Assembly: GCA_900074885.1 (NCBI GenBank)
Contig: FJUW01000018.1
Coordinates: forward strand, 379,748 to 443,747
DNA: 64,000 bases
Origin: Rhynchosporium graminicola
Lineage: Eukaryota > Ascomycota > Leotiomycetes > Helotiales > Ploettnerulaceae
Direction of reading: 5' to 3'
Made by a program: the position numbers and the translations under genes. This document shows positions 21,391 through 33,341 of the stretch, piece by piece. Position 1 is the stretch's first letter, and every line of letters starts with the position of its first letter. The notes under the pieces are model-generated. The model was given only the letters and a program-made list of their open reading frames with translations. It did no database searches and had not been told where the DNA came from.

Positions 21391-24300
21391 TCAAGTCTGC
21401 AAAGGTTTCTTGAAAGGTGGTTGATAAATCGCAGAAGTTGGCCTCCTCTTCGCGCTTGCATGCAAGGTTCCCATGCCCATGCTAGCAGATCTAGTCAATT
21501 CTCGCATACTCTTGTTTTGTCTTTGGCTTGGAGTCCGTGGCTGGTTTAAGGGTTGTACCCAGCTTAGTTGTTGAGCAGATGAACTCGTGGCGGGCGACAC
21601 TGTGTGCTGAAATGCAGCAGACATGCTTATTCCACCTGCCATTAGACGATGTCCGCTCTCGTCCTCCTCTTGATCCGGCTCGAGGCGTGCACGCGCTGGT
21701 ACAGACAAGGTTCTGTTGACTCTGGACCTGGAGACATGGAAAGGCTGACTCAGGTGTTGGGATGCTTGTGAGAAATATCCTTGTTCTGGGACCATGACCA
21801 CCACGTTCTCCTCTTCTACAAGCTCAACTTGTGTCTCTGGGACATCAGCAGGATATGAGTGATGAAATTTCTGGGTATCTCCAAGAATGATGGAGCCTTC
21901 TTGGCTATTGCAAGTGGTGGCTAAAGGATTCCTGAGCGATCCACTTTCTGGTAGTTCATCCACGACGTACAAAGACTGACTTCTGATACTCGGTCGTCTT
22001 CGGAGAGAAGCGAGACGAGACAGAGCGGCTCTTGCTCGTTCTCTAGGTGGCGTTGTGACATCAGTAATTTCTTCATCAACTTGCATGTCTGGTCCTCTTG
22101 TATCAGGAATTCGAGGACGCCATGAGCTGTCAAGATTGTAAGTAGGAGGTAGTGATCGCTGGCTCACGCGATTTTCGAGTTTGGAAGTATCTACTGTAAT
22201 TTTCGGTTCTGATAGCCGTTGGCTCGAGGCGGTCTCCTGATCTTGAACCTTGGAAATGTACTTAGCTCTTTCAGGCTGGCTAGACCTAGGCGTTTGACGC
22301 TTTTCTGCAAGTCTCGCCTTCTCAAACTCGGTTTTTTTATGTAATTCTAACAACAAACTGGCATATTCCTCTCTACGTGGTAGTATTGGAGCTAGCTTGC
22401 TCGACCGAGCTTGCACAATATGTTGTGATTGTTTCAGTGGTTTCTCGTCATGAGCCTCTGCTGGGATGACATCCTTAATGTTCTCGGGACCATCGTTCTC
22501 TTCGCCTTTTTCGATGCCTTTTTGAACACCGCCTTCGTTGAGTATAAATGGATACTCTGCTTCACCATCATCGTCAGGGATATGCTCTTCTCGATCGTCT
22601 TCTTCTTCGTTCTCAGAGGGCGTCAAGTAAGGTTCATCTTCTTCAGTTTCGCCTTCGCCTTCATTATCTGCTCCGTGATCCACTGCATCGCCCGTGTTCC
22701 GATAAACAATCTGACCCTCGTCTCTTTCATCATTATGACGCATCGGTCGCTTCATAGTAACGCGGCTGATTTCTTGAGAGGCGATTTGTTCGTCGCGCCT
22801 CTGTAACATGGTCTTCTTTTGTATAGTGATGGAATCTGGTGGTTCTAATAGATCCGCTATTTGTTCCTGTACGACAGGTATAGGCTGAGAGTGGGCTTTT
22901 TGTTCTGATTGCCGAATGTCTCTAAGAGTATGGCGAACTTTTTGTGACTTGCCTTTCAGGGGCGAGCTGTTTCCAGCAGGAGTCGAGGATAGAAGGCTTT
23001 GATGCGGAATATTCGGAGTTGGCGGATTCACGGAAAGTTTCTCCAAGTCCAAGTTTTGGACAACAGGTACAGATCGAGGCCTCTCTTCCTCGTCCATGTG
23101 CATTCTATCATCATTAAGCTCTGGAGCTGCGCTTCTTGTGATACGTTTCTTCGACTTCCGGCTCTTCTTGTGACGATGAATCTCTTCTACCATATGCCCT
23201 AAAGGCTTCTCACTAACAAGAGAAAGCTCTCGGTACTTGACGTTGATAGTGTGGCAGCTCTGCTTCCGTCTTATCGGCAACTTGATAGGCATCAAAAGTC
23301 CAATCGGAGTTCTTTCTTGTGCACTGAACCCGTCGGAGTAGCTCTTGATCGTCTTAGTGTAATTTTCGAAATGCGAACGTTGTGGCATGCGAAACAATGA
23401 GATATCTATCGTTCCGAAACCCTTTAGTTTTTGGATCTTCGCCGAATTTTTGCGTCCTCTGTGCCGACTATTCACTCCATTTTCCTCCTTATCCTCGATC
23501 TGAGAGATCGGATCTTGTGACAGCTCCAACGGAGGAGCTGCAAAGAACAGCCATCAGCACTGATATTACTGTAGACCGGATCACTTACTGTCAGCACCTT
23601 CTATGTCCGATTCATCCAGTCTTTCTTGGACTAGCAACAGCTCACCGTTGTCCGGAAGACGGCGAGGTTTCTTTACCGACTTCTTGTGTTTAGTCTTCTT
23701 CGATTTACTTGGCTTTGCTGGCTTCTCCGCAGCTTTTAGTTGAGCTACCTTCGCTTTGCGCGCAGTTTTTGACGCTCTTCTGTCGTTTAGTTCTCTCAGA
23801 GCCGTCTTGCGAATTTCTACGCTTGGCACTCGCCGTTCCGTCCTCCTCTTTTTGGTGGGTGATGTACAGCTTTCGTTGCCTTCCTCATCGTTTTGTTTAT
23901 CGGCTTTGCTTGATTTGCATATCTCCGCAGTGCGCGACCTTTTAGGACTTGTAGAAGTGGAAGTATCCAGCTGGCCCTTGACGCAGCCATCATCTATAAC
24001 TAAGAGCTCTCTTTCGATCTGATCGAGCGACTCACTGTGCTCGGATCTATCTTAGCTGAGGCTTCTGCAGAGGGGTAGGAATTCAGAGAGAATAGTACTC
24101 ACTTCTCGACAATATGATCCTGCTCCTCAGGCTGCTCTTCGTCTGGTTCTTCCAATCTCCCTTGTGCTTCCTCTTCCTCCTGCCTATCCTCTTCCTCTTG
24201 ATCCTGCACGGGATGCTGCTCTTCTTCTTGCTCATCCACTTCACTTTCACTTTCTTCCTCCTCGCCCAGCTCCTCCATCTGGTCTTCTCGAACGTGTCTC

Positions 24301-25340
24301 TGGGCATCTAGTTCTCTGATTGACTCAGCAGCTTCATCATCGTCTTTTTCAAGGGGAGCCTCACGACCACGACACGCGTGTTGCTCGAGGGTCAAGCTAT
24401 CCTGTGACGCGGGGCTAGGTGAGCAGTCCTCAAGATACTCAAAATTTCTTGCTGTCGGCGCTAGATTATACCCGTTTAACAAGGGCTTGTTCTCAGCCGT
24501 GACGCCTTGTCCAGGACCTCTGTGAGTCTCACCAGCATGCCGAAACAGCTTCGCAAGCATGTATCGATGGTCCGTTACGTATGTCTTCGCTGGCGGTGGC
24601 TTTGAAGCCGAGAGAATCGGTGATCGGAGTCGCGGAATCTTGTAGGCAGACTCTACAGTAGGAGTGGCTCGCCACTTGATAGCAGATTCCGCGACGTTGC
24701 GAGCTCTTGGAGCTGCATATGCCTTTTGAAGAGTGACCTTCCGCCTTACTGTATTTGGCATAACATCACGAGATTCTTGAGCAGAAACAGCCGAACCAGG
24801 AGTTGCCCGCCATACAATAGCGCTCGCAGCAACGTTACGGACCCTTGGGGCAGAATGTACTGTGCCAACTCCACTCTTTTGCACTCTCCCTGAGGCTACA
24901 TGGCGAAGAACTAAACGCGGCATCGCACTGACAGGCATCGCCGCACATCTCTCCGGTACAATATCACTGGTCCTAACAGTGGCGGCGGCACCACGAACTG
25001 GAATGACGGCCTGTGTTTCCAGCTCGCTCTCAGCATACGGCAACTTTTCAGATCTTGAAGGGACAGGTGTATGGGATGTGTGAGTCTGTGTTTCTCTTAT
25101 TGCATTGTTGTCAATGGCTTCCGCGGCAGTATGGTCCGGTGAGGTAGTTTTAGATCCAATCGCGGTGCCGACCTCATCTCTCCTTGATTTAATTCCTTCA
25201 GAGACCTTGAACATTGGCGAGTTGACTGCAGGGAATTTCTCTTGTGATACACATCCGGGCAAGTGTTTTGTCCGCACTAGAATTACGCGGCCATTGAAAG
25301 GTGTTTCAGACGTTGCTCGGCGCTGATGCTCAGTGGCCAT
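21391..25340 (-). CDS. Large disordered protein of unknown function
   Basis: I do not recognise this protein. Exons are 24103-25340, 23589-24046 and 21391-23537, splicing in frame through introns of 56 and 51 bp to 1280 aa. ATG at 25340 is the first in-frame ATG (MATEHQRRATS). It is mostly predicted to be unstructured. There is an acidic Glu-rich stretch at about 360-410, a Lys-rich basic segment at about 530-545 (KSKKTKHKKSVKKPRR), and a second acidic block in exon 3 (GETEEDEPYLTPSENEEEDD). A short motif, APRxRNVAxSAIxWRATP, occurs twice at about 164-181 and 210-227. Alternating acidic and basic segments with many SP/TP sites suggest a nuclear scaffold or chromatin role, but this is only an impression. 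Exon structure is moderately certain. Confidence 0.7.
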
Positions 25341-25932
25341 GCTGGCTAGGAGACAGGTAACCACCGCTAAAAGAGTGTAAGGCGATAAAAATGAAGATCA
25401 AGGTAAGATGTCGATAGAGAGGTAGGTCTGCAATGAAAGGCAGATTATGTGATATAAGGAAGAGCCAGGCAGCCGTGACAGCGCAGGTGCTTTTCGCATC
25501 CAGTATCAAGGAAGGAATGGAGGGAGTGTATGCAAAGACACGTGACGGATGTTCTCAATGGGGAAAGAACGAACCTTTGAAGATTCTCCCTCTTACCTGC
25601 ACCACAAATCCTCCAAAAACGAAAGAGAATAGACCACCCGTCTGTTTTAAAACTCTGGACATTGAATTAAAAGCTAACAATCAGACAAGACCCGATTTGC
25701 TGGGCTTTAATACCAAGGCTGGGTGAAGTTTTGCTTTGGAGGACAAGGTAGAAAAACCGCATCTCCATACTGACACTACACGACATTCTGGGTATCCAGC
25801 AAGACCCTAACCACATAGCAATGCACATTACACTATGTATGTACATATCCCTAAAGCCTTAAACACTCATGAACGAACGCCAAGATCCACAATTGAGAAA
25901 TAAAAAGGAAGTGCTGGTCTGGTACACTGTCT
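25341..25932. other. Intergenic, no gene seen
   Basis: This stretch holds the 5' flank of the large hypothetical gene and the 3' flank of the Bqt4-like gene. A 97-codon frame at 25433 has no motif and is probably chance. Confidence 0.45.
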
Positions 25933-27280
25933 TTAAAACGCACTGAATGCATATTGCACAGCGGCCCTTAAATATGAGTCAGCAGTGTCCTGCGTCGTAG
26001 AAAGATCACAAACGTACCCGAGAACCAGAGTAGCACTAATACCGAGTAATGCCCGAGTCTTGATGCGCTCCTTCTTGAGCTCTACAACCTCTGTCTTGAC
26101 CTTCTTCGCAGGCGCTGGAATGAATTCATCCGTTCCGTCCTCGTTCTCTTCGTCCTCCACCTCTTCAACCTTTCGCTTGCTTCTCCGTGGGAGAGCAGCT
26201 GTCTCTTCCACTTGACCTTTGACGGCTGCCTCTACCATCTCCTTAGCCTTAGCGATCATCGCCTCGGTATCCTCTGGCAGGGGTAATTCAGCGTAGCCCA
26301 CAGGCATTTCGACCTCGACATGGGTGTGTGTGATCTCCGAGTCGGCCTTAACCTCGACATCAGTGTCTACGTGAACCCGGACCACGGGCTCCTCTTTCTC
26401 TAAACCCTCGTCCTTTGGCTCTTTCTTCGATTTGGCATCTGCTACCTCATTGTCGCCCTTGGTCTCGGCAGCGGCGGCCTTCAACGATTTATTGAAGTTC
26501 TCGCTAGCGGTTTGTACAGAAGGCTCAGCTGACTCTGATCTAACAGACTCCGAGGTACCTCTGGCCTTTCTTGTCCTTGTTGGAGCGGCTGTCTTTTTGG
26601 GTGACGCGATTTTGCTTGGAGAAGCTGCCCTTCTAGGACGCCCACGACTTGGGGTTGGCGCCACCAAAGATTCTTGTGGCATCAGAAAAGTTGGCGGTGG
26701 AGAGATTGTCTTTGGTGTGGCATCCTTAGTAGGGTTGGTCTCAATGGGAGTATTATCCAATAGCGCCTTGATCCAAGGGAGAATGTGGTATTCTTCGGCG
26801 AGTTCAAGAGCGTGGTGAGGTGGGATCCAGACATTACCGGCTGTCTCATCCGTGCTTGTTGACTCCAAACTCTTAATGTACTTTCTCTCAAGTTCCTCCT
26901 CGGCGACTTCGGCATATGGGAAGGTAGCCTTGAACATACCCGTTGCGCTGATATATCCGTCTTGACTTCGTCGCATCAAGAAGTATGATGCAGGCGAAGG
27001 CTTGAAGATGCCCGACTGGATTCCCTTAGGAAGAGGTGCTCGGAGGTGCGCATAGTCGAAAGTACCCAGGTTCTTCGGTTTTGTAGAGTTAGAAGTTCCA
27101 ACTTGACCGGCCTTGACAGTGAGGTCGGTTTGACCAAGTCGGCGGCGCGAAACGAGAACATCATCTACGTCGTGTTAGCTTTTGAAGCGCCATTGTCGCA
27201 TTTTGTCGCGTCTTACACTCAGGAACGGCCTCAGTCATCAGAGGATTGACCCTCTCTGGAAGCTGGCGAGAAAGCGGCAT
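25933..27280 (-). CDS. BQT4: Bqt4-like tail-anchored nuclear envelope protein with APSES/KilA-N-type domain
   Basis: Homologue of fission yeast Bqt4, an inner nuclear membrane protein that tethers telomeres to the nuclear envelope. Exons are 27217-27280, 26018-27164 and 25933-25966, in frame for 414 aa. The N-terminal domain (about 55-165) has FLMRRSQDGYISATGMFKAT, FPYAEVAEEELERKYI and VWIPPHHALELAEEY, which align closely with Bqt4 and with APSES-type DNA-binding folds. The middle is acidic and disordered with SP-rich and basic stretches. The last, 34-nt exon completes a C-terminal hydrophobic helix (LLGISATLVLGAAVQYAF), a tail anchor. Without that intron the reading would give a longer polar tail, so the splice is favoured. 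APSES cell-cycle factors lack such a tail anchor, which argues against Mbp1/Swi4-type function. Confidence 0.85.
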
Positions 27281-28381
27281 TATGCCTGTGTACTGCAAAT
27301 ATGTATAGAGAAGATGATGAAGGCGATGATGTCGACGAGTTCCGATAGTGCAAAGGATCACGAGAAGGAATATGTCGGGCGTTTCTAGACATGAAAGTCA
27401 GCAATGCTCCTATGACGCGCCTGGCGCATTCACTACTCCAGCGCAAACATTCTGGGACTCACCAAATAGATTTACTGGCTTCGCGATGAACAAATGCGAC
27501 TGCTTGAAGCTTCAGTCCGGTGTCGTCGGCCAAGCGTCAACGCGCAAAGTGGTTTGATAGACCTTTGATTAGTGGAGAAGTATGCGGAAAGATATGAGTA
27601 AGGATTGGATGCCGAATGGATGAGTGAGGCGATAAAAGCAAAACCCACTATCGCGCAGGATTAATGCGCGGTGTTACTGAGTCTGGAGAAGGGATGGGGA
27701 TGGGGGATTATTGCTGAAGTCAAGAAGATCCCTGGAGAAGAGTTCGTTCGATCCGGCCACGAGGTTCCTTACCCGTACCGTACCGTACTAAAGTACTAAC
27801 CGTTCTAAACCAATCCAGGTGGCTGGGCTGGGGCAATGAGACGGTGCCCGTAACGCCCGGATTGCTCCCTTGCAGCAAAATATAAGACAAAGGTTTCTCC
27901 CTGGGTATGGAAGTACTCTCAATATGCGACGTTATGATTATCCAATTCCCTGTAGTAATCGCGTTCTTGTGCCCCAGAAGATGCAGCCCCGACTGTCACG
28001 TGACCGACATCAACCGGGGCAGCCAGCTCTTCCCAGAGCTGTTCAGTCTGATCCAATTGCGCCAAGTTAATATCTAATCTACCTTTTTTCTTGACATCAG
28101 TTCGAGCTCCTGAATAGCTCAGCGGTTGTCACATCGCGTTAATACTCCATGCACGTGTACTGTGGGAAAAGGCGGTGGGCAGGCAGGTGGAGGTCGCCTG
28201 GTCGCTTCAAACCCCACTCGGGTGAGTACAAGCTAAAAGAACAACAACCTAAGCCGAGCCTAGATTTGACTTGAACCTGATCTCCCATTTTCAAGTCACA
28301 ACATCGAGATTTCGAAAACAACGAGACAGATCGAAGGAGACAAGGGAACGAATTTAGTAGACCATCGCGTCAACCGTAATC
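27281..28381. other. Divergent intergenic region
   Basis: This 1.1-kb region lies between the divergent Bqt4-like and RhoGDI genes and should hold both promoters. A tRNA-like sequence lies at about 28103-28220. No protein gene is seen. Confidence 0.45.
28103..28220 (+). pseudogene. tRNA-like relic
   Basis: An A-box-like segment (TAGCTCAGCGGTT, near 28115) and a B-box-like segment (GCTTCAAACCCC, near 28204) are about 85 nt apart. The T stem would be GTCGC against CCCAC with two C-C mismatches, the D stem does not close and no T-run follows. It could be a decayed tRNA, perhaps for Ile given a TTAATAC loop, or chance similarity. Confidence 0.25.
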
Positions 28382-29669
28382 ATGGCTTCCGCGAGTCAGG
28401 ATCAAGATCTCCTCCCGGATCAGACTGAGGGGTTCAAGGTCGGAGAGAAGAAGACGATGGATGAATATAGCAAGCTTGGTATGTTTGGCAGCCATTTCTC
28501 CTTTTACGACTTTGATCTCCCACTTTTATCATCTTTTAATCTCTCCTTACTTGAACTTGGAAATTGTTTTGCTCAGGGCGTCTTCGCCCTTACTTCGATG
28601 CCTTGAGTGATTATCACCATCATGTGGAGGGGCTTCACTTCTATTCAAGAAACAGGTAGATGTTCATTCGAGAGGTATGCTGGGTTTTGTGCAGGTTAAG
28701 TGTCTAGCCAAGATCTTTGGTCGTAGAGATTTGTATTCACAACATATACTCGGCCAACGGAGTTGTTGTCCCTGAAACATGGACATTTAGCTCAAAGGAG
28801 GAACTTCAGCATTCTCTGTGCTAGAAAATCTCAAGAACTCGAGTGTGAACTTCGGGCACTTCGATTGTTGAAAGCTCCTTTCCTATTGCACCAGACTGCC
28901 AAGGAAGTTCTCTCCGGGTATTCTGTTCTTCCAATCCATCACACCTCAAGAACAGTCAGATTTACGTCAATCAGAGACGAAAAATATGCTCCCTCTGATT
29001 CAATCACTCAACTGACACCTTAAAGACGCCGACGATGAAGCCATGCAACGCTACAAGCAATCTCTCGGTCTCGGCGGCGGCGGCAAGGATCTCTCGGATC
29101 CCAACGACCCTCGCCACTGTATCATCCTCTCACTCTCCATGGAATCCCAAGGTCAAGCTCCTGTCACCATCGATCTATCCACCAAAGGCGCCGAGGCGAC
29201 TCTCAAAGATAAGCCATTCAAGATAAAGGAAGGTGCCAAGTTTCACATGACTGCAAAGTTCAAGGTCCAGCATGAGATTCTGTCTGGTTTGCATTACGTA
29301 CAGATTGTTAAGAGAAAGGGAATTCGGGTTAGCAAGGACCAAGAGATGATTGTGAGTGTCCAATTTTGATCTTCTTCACTCTCAACATCCTCCGACTCTT
29401 CGGACCATGTCAAAACCGCATGTCTAACATTAGATAGGGTTCCTACGCTCCCAATACAGACAAGACTCCAATCCACTCCAAGACCTGTAAGTCACTTCTT
29501 ATAACCCCATCCATCTACTTCAAGTCTAAATTTCTCAGTTGCCGAAGAAGAAGCTCCATCTGGTATGCTCGCTCGTGGTCACTACACTGCAATCAGCACA
29601 TTCGTAGATGACGACAAGAAGAAGCATCTTGAATTCGAATGGGCATTCGACATTGCTAAGGACTGGTAA
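28382..29669 (+). CDS. RDI1: Rho GDP-dissociation inhibitor (RhoGDI)
   Basis: This cytosolic chaperone extracts prenylated Rho GTPases such as Cdc42 and Rho1 from membranes. Exons are 28382-28478, 29026-29351, 29438-29486 and 29539-29669, in frame for 200 aa, the normal size. The N-terminal regulatory arm contains YKVGEKKT-like FKVGEKKTMDEYSKLD, and the immunoglobulin-like prenyl-binding domain contains KFKVQHEILSGLHYVQ, KRKGIRVSKDQEMIGSYAP, MLARGHYTAISTFVDDD and the terminal HLEFEWAFDIAKDW. The first intron is 547 bp, about ten times the local norm, while the others are 86 and 52 bp. Splice sites are canonical and the family sequence is continuous across them. Confidence 0.95.
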
Positions 29670-32600
29670 ACATCGAGACTTATCGAATTCAGCAAAACAG
29701 GACACACTCTTTATGTTACCAAAAGCAAAGAAAATAAAAGCGTGATTTGGTAGTTGGTTTGGCCGGGTGCTATCCGCTGGTTTCGTTCTTATACTAGCCA
29801 AAAAGCTGAGTACGGAAAGGATGGCCTGGTCAACGGGTAGGAGAAAGATCGGAGAGCGGTCGATCGTTGGAGTTTGCGCTTCAGAGAAACTTTACAGGGT
29901 AGACGAAGACGTGTGTGAGGAAATGATCACATAAATGCCATTCGTGCTACCGGTTAACGTTGTTCCTTTCGGCACCTCTAGTGAAATTTTGATTTTTGCC
30001 GGGCTTATAACGCGCACCTGTTATACATGTACGGATCTGTTGTTGTGCTACCTTTTGTCAATCTCGCGGTGTAGAAGCAGGACTGAGCTTCAGGCAAATA
30101 TCCTCTTCCAAGTTCCTTCCCATTTTCCATCAATGCACCCCCATCCTGGGGCACTCAAGAATCTAAAGGTCGATGTCTGATGACTGGTGAAGGTTTATGT
30201 TGAGCGATATCTGGACCACTCTATGTTTACCCATATGAATAATATATATATATATATATGATATGAGATCAATCATCTCCTTCTCCTCGACTAGGCCGAA
30301 GACGATATGTCATTTAAAGAGAGAGAGAAACCCAGGACCAAATGAGCCACGAAGCTTGATACCACAATAAGACTCCTGGGTCTATCGATGAGAAGAAACA
30401 GAATCTTCTTACTACAAACACTCTTACACTTCCAATCGACACTAATTCAAGGAAAGTACGCAATATACTCGAAAAAGTGGATATGCTGACAGGATCCTTA
30501 CAACCGATAATGAGAGCTCAAAGGACAGCAAGCGCGGTACAGGGACTGGTGACCGATTTATGAGAAGAGTGGTGTGAAACTTAAAGCAAGCTACCTAACC
30601 CTCTCAACCAGTACCAATCTTCTACCGACTCGTATGGACCGAGCAAAAAAATTGGGTTGAGATGCCAATATTAATTTCACTCCATAGGTGAGGTAAGTAG
30701 CGTTATTAGACTACCGTGTGCTACTCTCTATGCGCAGTTGTTGCGGCTTTATATGTTAAGACTTCCTCCCTTCCCACGGGAGGGGGCTCTGTTCGATGGA
30801 TTCCCCCTTGCGGTAAATTTATCCGTTACAAAGTACGATGCAGTAGTAGTTATTATCTCTGACAGACACTTCGGTTCTTAGAGAGAAGTAAAAGAAGTGC
30901 TGTGATACACCTCCAAGGCTTCCATTCATGCTGTAGATTCCACGAACTGCGCTATCCGAGCCTGATAATGGTATGTACACTCTCTCTGGCTCCTCTCAAG
31001 CATGATTCGTTTCGCTAGTCAAGGTTATGACCAAGTTGTCACATCCTGTTGGCTTTTGACGAAAAGCCGAAGGAGGGAAATATTATGTACTAGCGGTGCA
31101 TGTTAGGTTGATCAGACGTTCAATTTTTGCCTAATAGATGATATTCCAGCGACAGCTAACGAACACGGCATTACCCGACCTTCTGGATGAACGTGGGGGT
31201 GCCATGTGCCCGAGAATGGTGAATGGGCGAGACTGAATGACAGAAGGAAGTAGGTTGACAAAGGAGAGTCAAGTTTCGAAAGTATACAAGCAAGAAAATA
31301 GTAAGTTCGGCATAACCTACTGTTGATCTGCCTGGTCATCGCAAGAATCCCCCTGTACGTACTAGATCTCTCTTGCGACTTGCTAGCTAATGCAAATCCT
31401 TAGTAGCTAATATGCAACCTCCACCTCTGGTCAATTAAGACTTCAAAGACATGGACGGTGATTATTTTTCTCTACGTATCTAAATACGCGTAAAATAGTA
31501 GGACGTGCCCCGTGGCCTACGGGTACTTCTTCAGGAATCAGGAATAGAATCATGAAAGCTTTTGACTGACCATAAAAGGAAAAAGGCTGCATCCCGTTCA
31601 CATAATATTGTGTGTGAATCTATGCCTAGTCTCATTCATCTGAAGCAGCCACCATCCATCAAGGTCGAGATGGAAGGTGTATCGTGCAGCGGGCTTTTCC
31701 CGTGGTTGGACATCGGCTCGAGGGGTCAGGGAGGAATATGGTCTCCTCTCGAACCTGGAATCGGCATGGCTAGCGACATATTCTCGTACACAAGTCTACC
31801 TTTACAATTCAAGCCCTCCACTTCAGACCCCAACCTATCTATTCTTTCTAACTCATCCCAGCATATATTGATAGGCAGTTATAAAGCTCGAAACTGGCAA
31901 GAAGATCAATACAAGAATTTTCGGCCGAAAAGAAAGGAAACCTTGAAGGGGAAGTCGACTCGTTTCCATCAAGCGCCTTCAGAATATCAACTCTTCTTCA
32001 ACCTAGAGATCTCGGCATCGGAGGCGAAATCGATGTGATAGCTTACTGACTGGACCGGTAAGAGGGTTCTTTCAGACAAGAGAAGCAGACACGAATGAGG
32101 ACTTTGATATCACCGTTTCATTTGACAACGACAGAAGAGAAGGCAACCCTTAGTGACAAGTCGACTGATCAGGAAAACGTGATTTTGCGAATCCCTAACC
32201 AGAACTAAAATCCTAAGAGCTGGGAATTTCGCTACCAAACTCAAGTACTCATCATTCGTTTCTCGATGCTCCTGCACCATTGGCTTTGCAACCAACGTCT
32301 GGCGGAGGAAAGTCCCAAGAGCGCATAAGAATGCTGGACAGCTACTTACTGTGTCTTGCTCGATGCTTTTACAAATATTCTACTTCCACCCTCCTGCCTC
32401 GCCCAGCAGTGTCCAAAACTAGCGATAAACATATGATTGATAGATCAACACCTCACCTCCCCTCTCCTCTTACCAAGGCCCCAAATAAGCAAGTCCAAAT
32501 CTGAACGACGTAAAGATGACCGTGGTGTCAAGTAGGAAATCGACTCATCTTTGTCTGTACTTCATGAAGAAACATCACATTGTCTGCGCCTCTTCTTCCG

Positions 32601-33341
32601 GATGAGTTTTGCGGTATTGGGAGAAAGAGAATGAATTTTTTTTACATTGCAGGAGAATGGCTGTAATGACAAAGGATACGAATTTTCCATCCATCTTGTG
32701 AGAGAAACAGAGAGACTACGGATATCATGCGAATGACAGCACCGCAGTGAGTGATAGCAGATGAAGTGCGGACTCCAAAAGGTCTTTTCGGGAAGGAACA
32801 GAACGCGATTTTGGGAGGGAGAAGGAGGGAGAGTAGTAAGAGAAGCTTTTTCACACGGTAGATGGCATTCAAGGCGGATGTTCCTCAAGCTTGATTGTAG
32901 ATTCTACTGTGATGATCCAGCTGCAGTCATGCGCTCTGGTAGATCTCGGCTTCTAATTCTTCCAGGTTTAAAATCGTATCGTCTCACATCCTCGTATTAG
33001 ATGGATAGACTTGGTCTCGATGATTTTCATTCTTGGCTTGTGTGGAACATTAGCATGACATGGCATGACTTCCAACTAGAGCTGGGAACAGACTTGCTCC
33101 AAAACCGGTGTAGTCAGCTTGATTTCGAGATTTTTGATTTGCATTAATGTTGCCATACAGTTCTGTGGGTATTTTCTAATTCCACTCGATATGACTCGGT
33201 CTGTTTGGACGTCCCCTTCCAGTGAAGGCTCATTTCACAAGCTCGAGTAGCCATCTCCAACCTCTTCCTTCATATCGTAAATCTCGTTCTCATATTTCTC
33301 GTACAGCATACAAAATCTTCTTCTCGCAGCAGCTAGCCGTT
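29670..33341. other. Long intergenic stretch without supported genes
   Basis: These 3.7 kb separate RhoGDI from PPG1 and contain both 3' flanks. There is a short (TA)n run at about 30241-30259 and a few frames up to 158 codons (31562-32038, +) that lack motifs and a well-placed start. No tRNA, rRNA or transposon domain is seen. Non-coding transcripts cannot be excluded. Confidence 0.45.

Noticed and set aside
24083..24311. Leu/Phe-rich and Lys/Arg-rich frames opposite the Glu-rich tract
   Set aside because: They are antisense and frame-shifted readings of the low-complexity Glu codons of the large hypothetical gene.
31562..32038. 158-codon plus-strand open frame
   Set aside because: The frame lacks an ATG at its start, has no domain and no convincing introns; composition resembles intergenic DNA.
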